Below are positions 50,660 through 53,685 of a stretch of DNA of 53,685 bases, in pieces. The notes beneath the pieces were generated by a model. That model was not told the DNA's origin, ran no database searches, and was given only the letters and a program-made list of their open reading frames with translations. The DNA is taken from the NCBI RefSeq assembly GCF_900156255.1, contig NZ_FTMK01000020.1, forward strand, positions 1 to 53,685, written 5' to 3'. Within the stretch, counting starts at the first letter, position 1. Every line of letters starts with the position of its first letter. The stretch comes from Paracoccus thiocyanatus. GTDB taxonomy: Bacteria > Pseudomonadota > Alphaproteobacteria > Rhodobacterales > Rhodobacteraceae. A program made the translations under genes and the position numbers.

Positions 50660-51097
50660 TCACTCGGCGGCCGCCACGCGCCCTCCCGAACCGGCTCCGG
50701 GCCAGGCGCAATCCTCAAGCGTCGTGCGGTCCAGCTCGGCCATGAACGCCTCGCGCGCTGCGGAAAGCTGGGGCCGCAGGCGGCAGCGGGGCCGCAGGAC
50801 GCATTCGCCGCCATCGGCGCGGAAACATTCCACGATGGCGAACTTGCGCTCCAGATGGCGCACCACCTGTCCCAGCGTGATCTCATGCGCCGGGCGCATC
50901 AGCCGCAGCCCGCCGGACCGGCCACGTTCGGAGCGCACGAAACCGCCAAGCCCCAGGTCGCTGACCACCTTGGCCAGGTGATGCTGCGAGATGGCGAAGT
51001 CCCTGGCGATCTGCCCGGTCGAGATCGGCTTTTCCGGCGCCCCCGCCAGACGCATCAGCACCCGCAATCCGTAGTCGGTAAAGGTCGCAAGACGCAT
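50660..51097 (-). CDS. Rrf2-family regulator, NsrR-like
   Basis: A 145-residue winged-helix regulator: MRLATFTDYGLRVLMRLA, FAISQHHLAKVVSDL, GRSGGLRLMRP. Three cysteines, Cys91, Cys99 and Cys105 (ECFRADGGECVLRPRC), would ligate an Fe-S cluster as in NO-sensing NsrR. ATG at 51097 with an AGGAGAG site. Two related inverted repeats upstream (51109-51129, 51143-51165) are its likely operators, and a Ric/YtfE stub, a classic NsrR target, lies divergent. The Cys spacing (7 then 5 residues) differs from E. coli NsrR, so the exact signal is unsure. Confidence 0.88.
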   Translation of the reverse strand: MRLATFTDYGLRVLMRLAGAPEKPISTGQIARDFAISQHHLAKVVSDLGLGGFVRSERGRSGGLRLMRPAHEITLGQVVRHLERKFAIVECFRADGGECVLRPRCRLRPQLSAAREAFMAELDRTTLEDCAWPGAGSGGRVAAAE

Positions 51098-51108
51098 CGG
51101 CTCTCCTA

Positions 51109-51129
51109 ATTGGTATTGACAATGCCGAT
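51109..51129. promoter_or_regulatory. tandem Rrf2 operator, site 1
   Basis: A 21-bp near-perfect palindrome with left arm ATTGGTATTG and right arm CAATGCCGAT, 12 bases ahead of the rrf2 start. The arms differ only at three transition positions. Centre at 51119. Confidence 0.62.
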
Positions 51130-51142
51130 TATGTGAGAGGAT

Positions 51143-51165
51143 ATTCGGTATTGCAAGTGCCGAAT
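51143..51165. promoter_or_regulatory. tandem Rrf2 operator, site 2
   Basis: A 23-bp palindrome with outer arms ATTCGG and CCGAAT, sharing the GGTATTG...TGCCGA core of site 1. Centre at 51154, 35 bp from the first, in the region between rrf2 and the divergent ric stub. Confidence 0.6.
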
Positions 51166-51239
51166 ATAGGGCGCCGCGCATCCTCCTGACCCGCGCCGCC
51201 CGACTCACCGTCAGACAGCCCCGGCTTATGGAGACAGCC

Positions 51240-51383
51240 ATGTCCCAGGCGACATTCGCATTGCATGACCGGACGGCCGGCAAGATCGCCGCGCGGCTTT
51301 CCGGCGCGGCCGGCGTGTTCCGCCCCAGGGGCTGCGGCCAGTTCAAGGAGGTGATCCGATGCTTAGACAGATCTGCATTCTGA
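51240..51383 (+). pseudogene. truncated Ric/YtfE (DUF542) gene
   Basis: A 47-residue ORF starting MSQATFALHDRTAGKIAARLSGAAGVFR, the N-terminal ScdA/DUF542 domain of the di-iron protein Ric/YtfE that repairs Fe-S clusters after NO stress. The domain's diagnostic CC motif (xxxFCCGG) and the whole hemerythrin part (full length ~215 residues) are absent; the frame runs on through unrelated sequence into the next gene. A GGAGA site precedes it. It is divergent from the NsrR-like regulator, the expected arrangement for a target gene, and has been deleted down to a stub. Confidence 0.6.
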
Positions 51384-51684
51384 CCACATTGGCGCTGCTG
51401 CCGCCTGCCAGCCTTGCCCAGACCAGACCGTCCAGCCTGCCACGGGCGCGGCGGTGGCAGGGACATGGCTGCCGAGCTTGCAGGTCGATACGCCGCAGCA
51501 GGGCTTCGACCTGGCCATCGTCATGGCGCGGCGGGCGGTCAAGACGACCCAGCCCGATGTGGCGGTGCTGAAGGCGCAGCGACCGCGCTATGCCGGGGAT
51601 GCGGCCAGCCTGATCGACGTCTCGGCCGTGGCGGCGGCCTGGTTCGCGACCATCGCCGCGGCCAACGACTATTGGCGCGAATGA
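51359..51684 (+). pseudogene. secreted protein gene with a one-base frameshift
   Basis: The ATG at 51359 (AAGGAGG site) encodes a signal peptide, MLRQICILTTLALLPPASLAQ. The downstream frame +1 then reads DQTVQPATGAAVAGTWLPSL..FDLAIVMARRAVKTTQPDVAVL..ANDYWRE-stop. Adding one base near 51421-51423 (CAG-AC to CAG-GAC) would fuse signal peptide and mature domain into a ~110-residue periplasmic protein. It is either a recent deletion or a sequence error. No family recognised. Confidence 0.55.
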
Positions 51685-51703
51685 ACCTGAAGGGAGGACG
51701 ACC

Positions 51704-52042
51704 ATGGCCGACATCTCCATGCCCAAGGCAAGCGCCGCGCTTGCGGCAAGGCGGCACGCACTGGCGCCGGGGCCCGACGATGCCTTTCTGGCGCTGTCCA
51801 AAGCCGTCTTTGCCGACGGCGCGCTGGACAAGCGCACCAAGCAGTTGATCGCCGTCGCCGTGGCCCATGTCACGCAATGTCCCTGGTGCATCGAGGGCCA
51901 TGTGCGGGGTGCGAAGCGCGCCGGCGCCACCAACGAACAGATCATGGAGGCGATCTGGGTCGCGGCCGAGATGCGCGCCGGCGCGGCCTATGGCCATGCC
52001 AACAAGGCGCTTGCGGTTCTGGACGAGATCGATGGCGAGTGA
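51704..52042 (+). CDS. AhpD-like / carboxymuconolactone decarboxylase family protein
   Basis: A 112-residue helical protein with the AhpD-type redox motif Cys59-Pro-Trp-Cys62-x3-His66 (QCPWCIEGH) and the helix LIAVAVAHVTQ before it. Members act as alkylhydroperoxidase-like thiol redox proteins or decarboxylases; the C-x-x-C-x3-H arrangement favours peroxidatic/redox activity. It has a GGGAGG site and sits 19 bp after the frameshifted gene and 162 bp ahead of ctaD. It may help cope with oxidative or nitrosative stress under the nearby Rrf2 regulator. Confidence 0.9.
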   Translation: MADISMPKASAALAARRHALAPGPDDAFLALSKAVFADGALDKRTKQLIAVAVAHVTQCPWCIEGHVRGAKRAGATNEQIMEAIWVAAEMRAGAAYGHANKALAVLDEIDGE

Positions 52043-52117
52043 AGCCTGCCCATATCCTGCGGCCGTCCCCTGGAGATCATGGCAGCGGGTCGATGCCACC
52101 CTTTGCCTTGCCGATAG

Positions 52118-53685
<1,568 letters not shown>

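Overview
The window reads as high-GC alphaproteobacterial DNA, most likely from Paracoccus (Rhodobacteraceae). The strongest pointer is the cytochrome aa3 oxidase subunit I at the right edge, which has the Paracoccus-type N-terminus and a complete set of heme and copper ligands. The class I PHA synthase, the Rrf2 regulator with three cysteines and the PepSY/ApbE flavin cluster fit this. I see no rRNA, tRNA or CRISPR array.

Layout. 1-657: the end of an IS21-like element abutting a decapitated trbI and a shortened DUF2274 gene, the tail of a conjugation (trb) cluster. 759-6489: a leftward tetR-hlyD-rbbA-yhhJ type exporter operon. 6.5-11.1 kb: a small secreted protein with a doubtful start, an amber-interrupted membrane gene, then leftward phaC/phasin-like genes and a lipoprotein esterase. 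11.3-19.7 kb: a two-component system divergent from a PepSY / cytochrome b / DUF2271 / flavodoxin-reductase / ApbE cluster, which I read as a membrane flavin electron-transfer system. Matching 11-bp direct repeats sit ahead of two of its units. 19.7-26.6 kb: metal handling, with LysR, an HMA chaperone, two different P1B-type ATPases (CPG and SPC), a DUF924 protein, a small membrane protein and a cytochrome b561. 26.7-30.3 kb: a second tetR-hlyD-permease-ATPase exporter operon.

30.4-48.5 kb is an acyl-CoA catabolic island. It holds a biotin carrier gene with a truncated biotin carboxylase, a TrmB-family regulator flanked by matching palindromes, a CitE-like lyase and a MaoC-like hydratase (an itaconate/mesaconate-type pair). 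After a wrecked serine recombinase come livHMGF, an ADP-forming acyl-CoA ligase, a GntR regulator, livK, an MFS carrier, an enoyl-CoA hydratase, an AcuI-like reductase, an amber-interrupted Old Yellow Enzyme, a reductase stub and an alpha-methylacyl-CoA racemase-like protein. Together they suggest uptake, CoA activation, hydration, reduction, epimerisation and cleavage of a branched or unsaturated short acid.

48.6-53.7 kb holds a secreted protein, a CBS protein, a DUF6522-like protein, an NsrR-like Rrf2 regulator with a tandem operator, a truncated Ric/YtfE gene, a frameshifted secreted-protein gene, an AhpD-like protein and ctaD (cut by the window edge).

Broken genes are unusually frequent: about ten are truncated, frameshifted or stopped, two of them by a single in-frame TAG. 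All functional calls come from reading the sequence; no database search was run.
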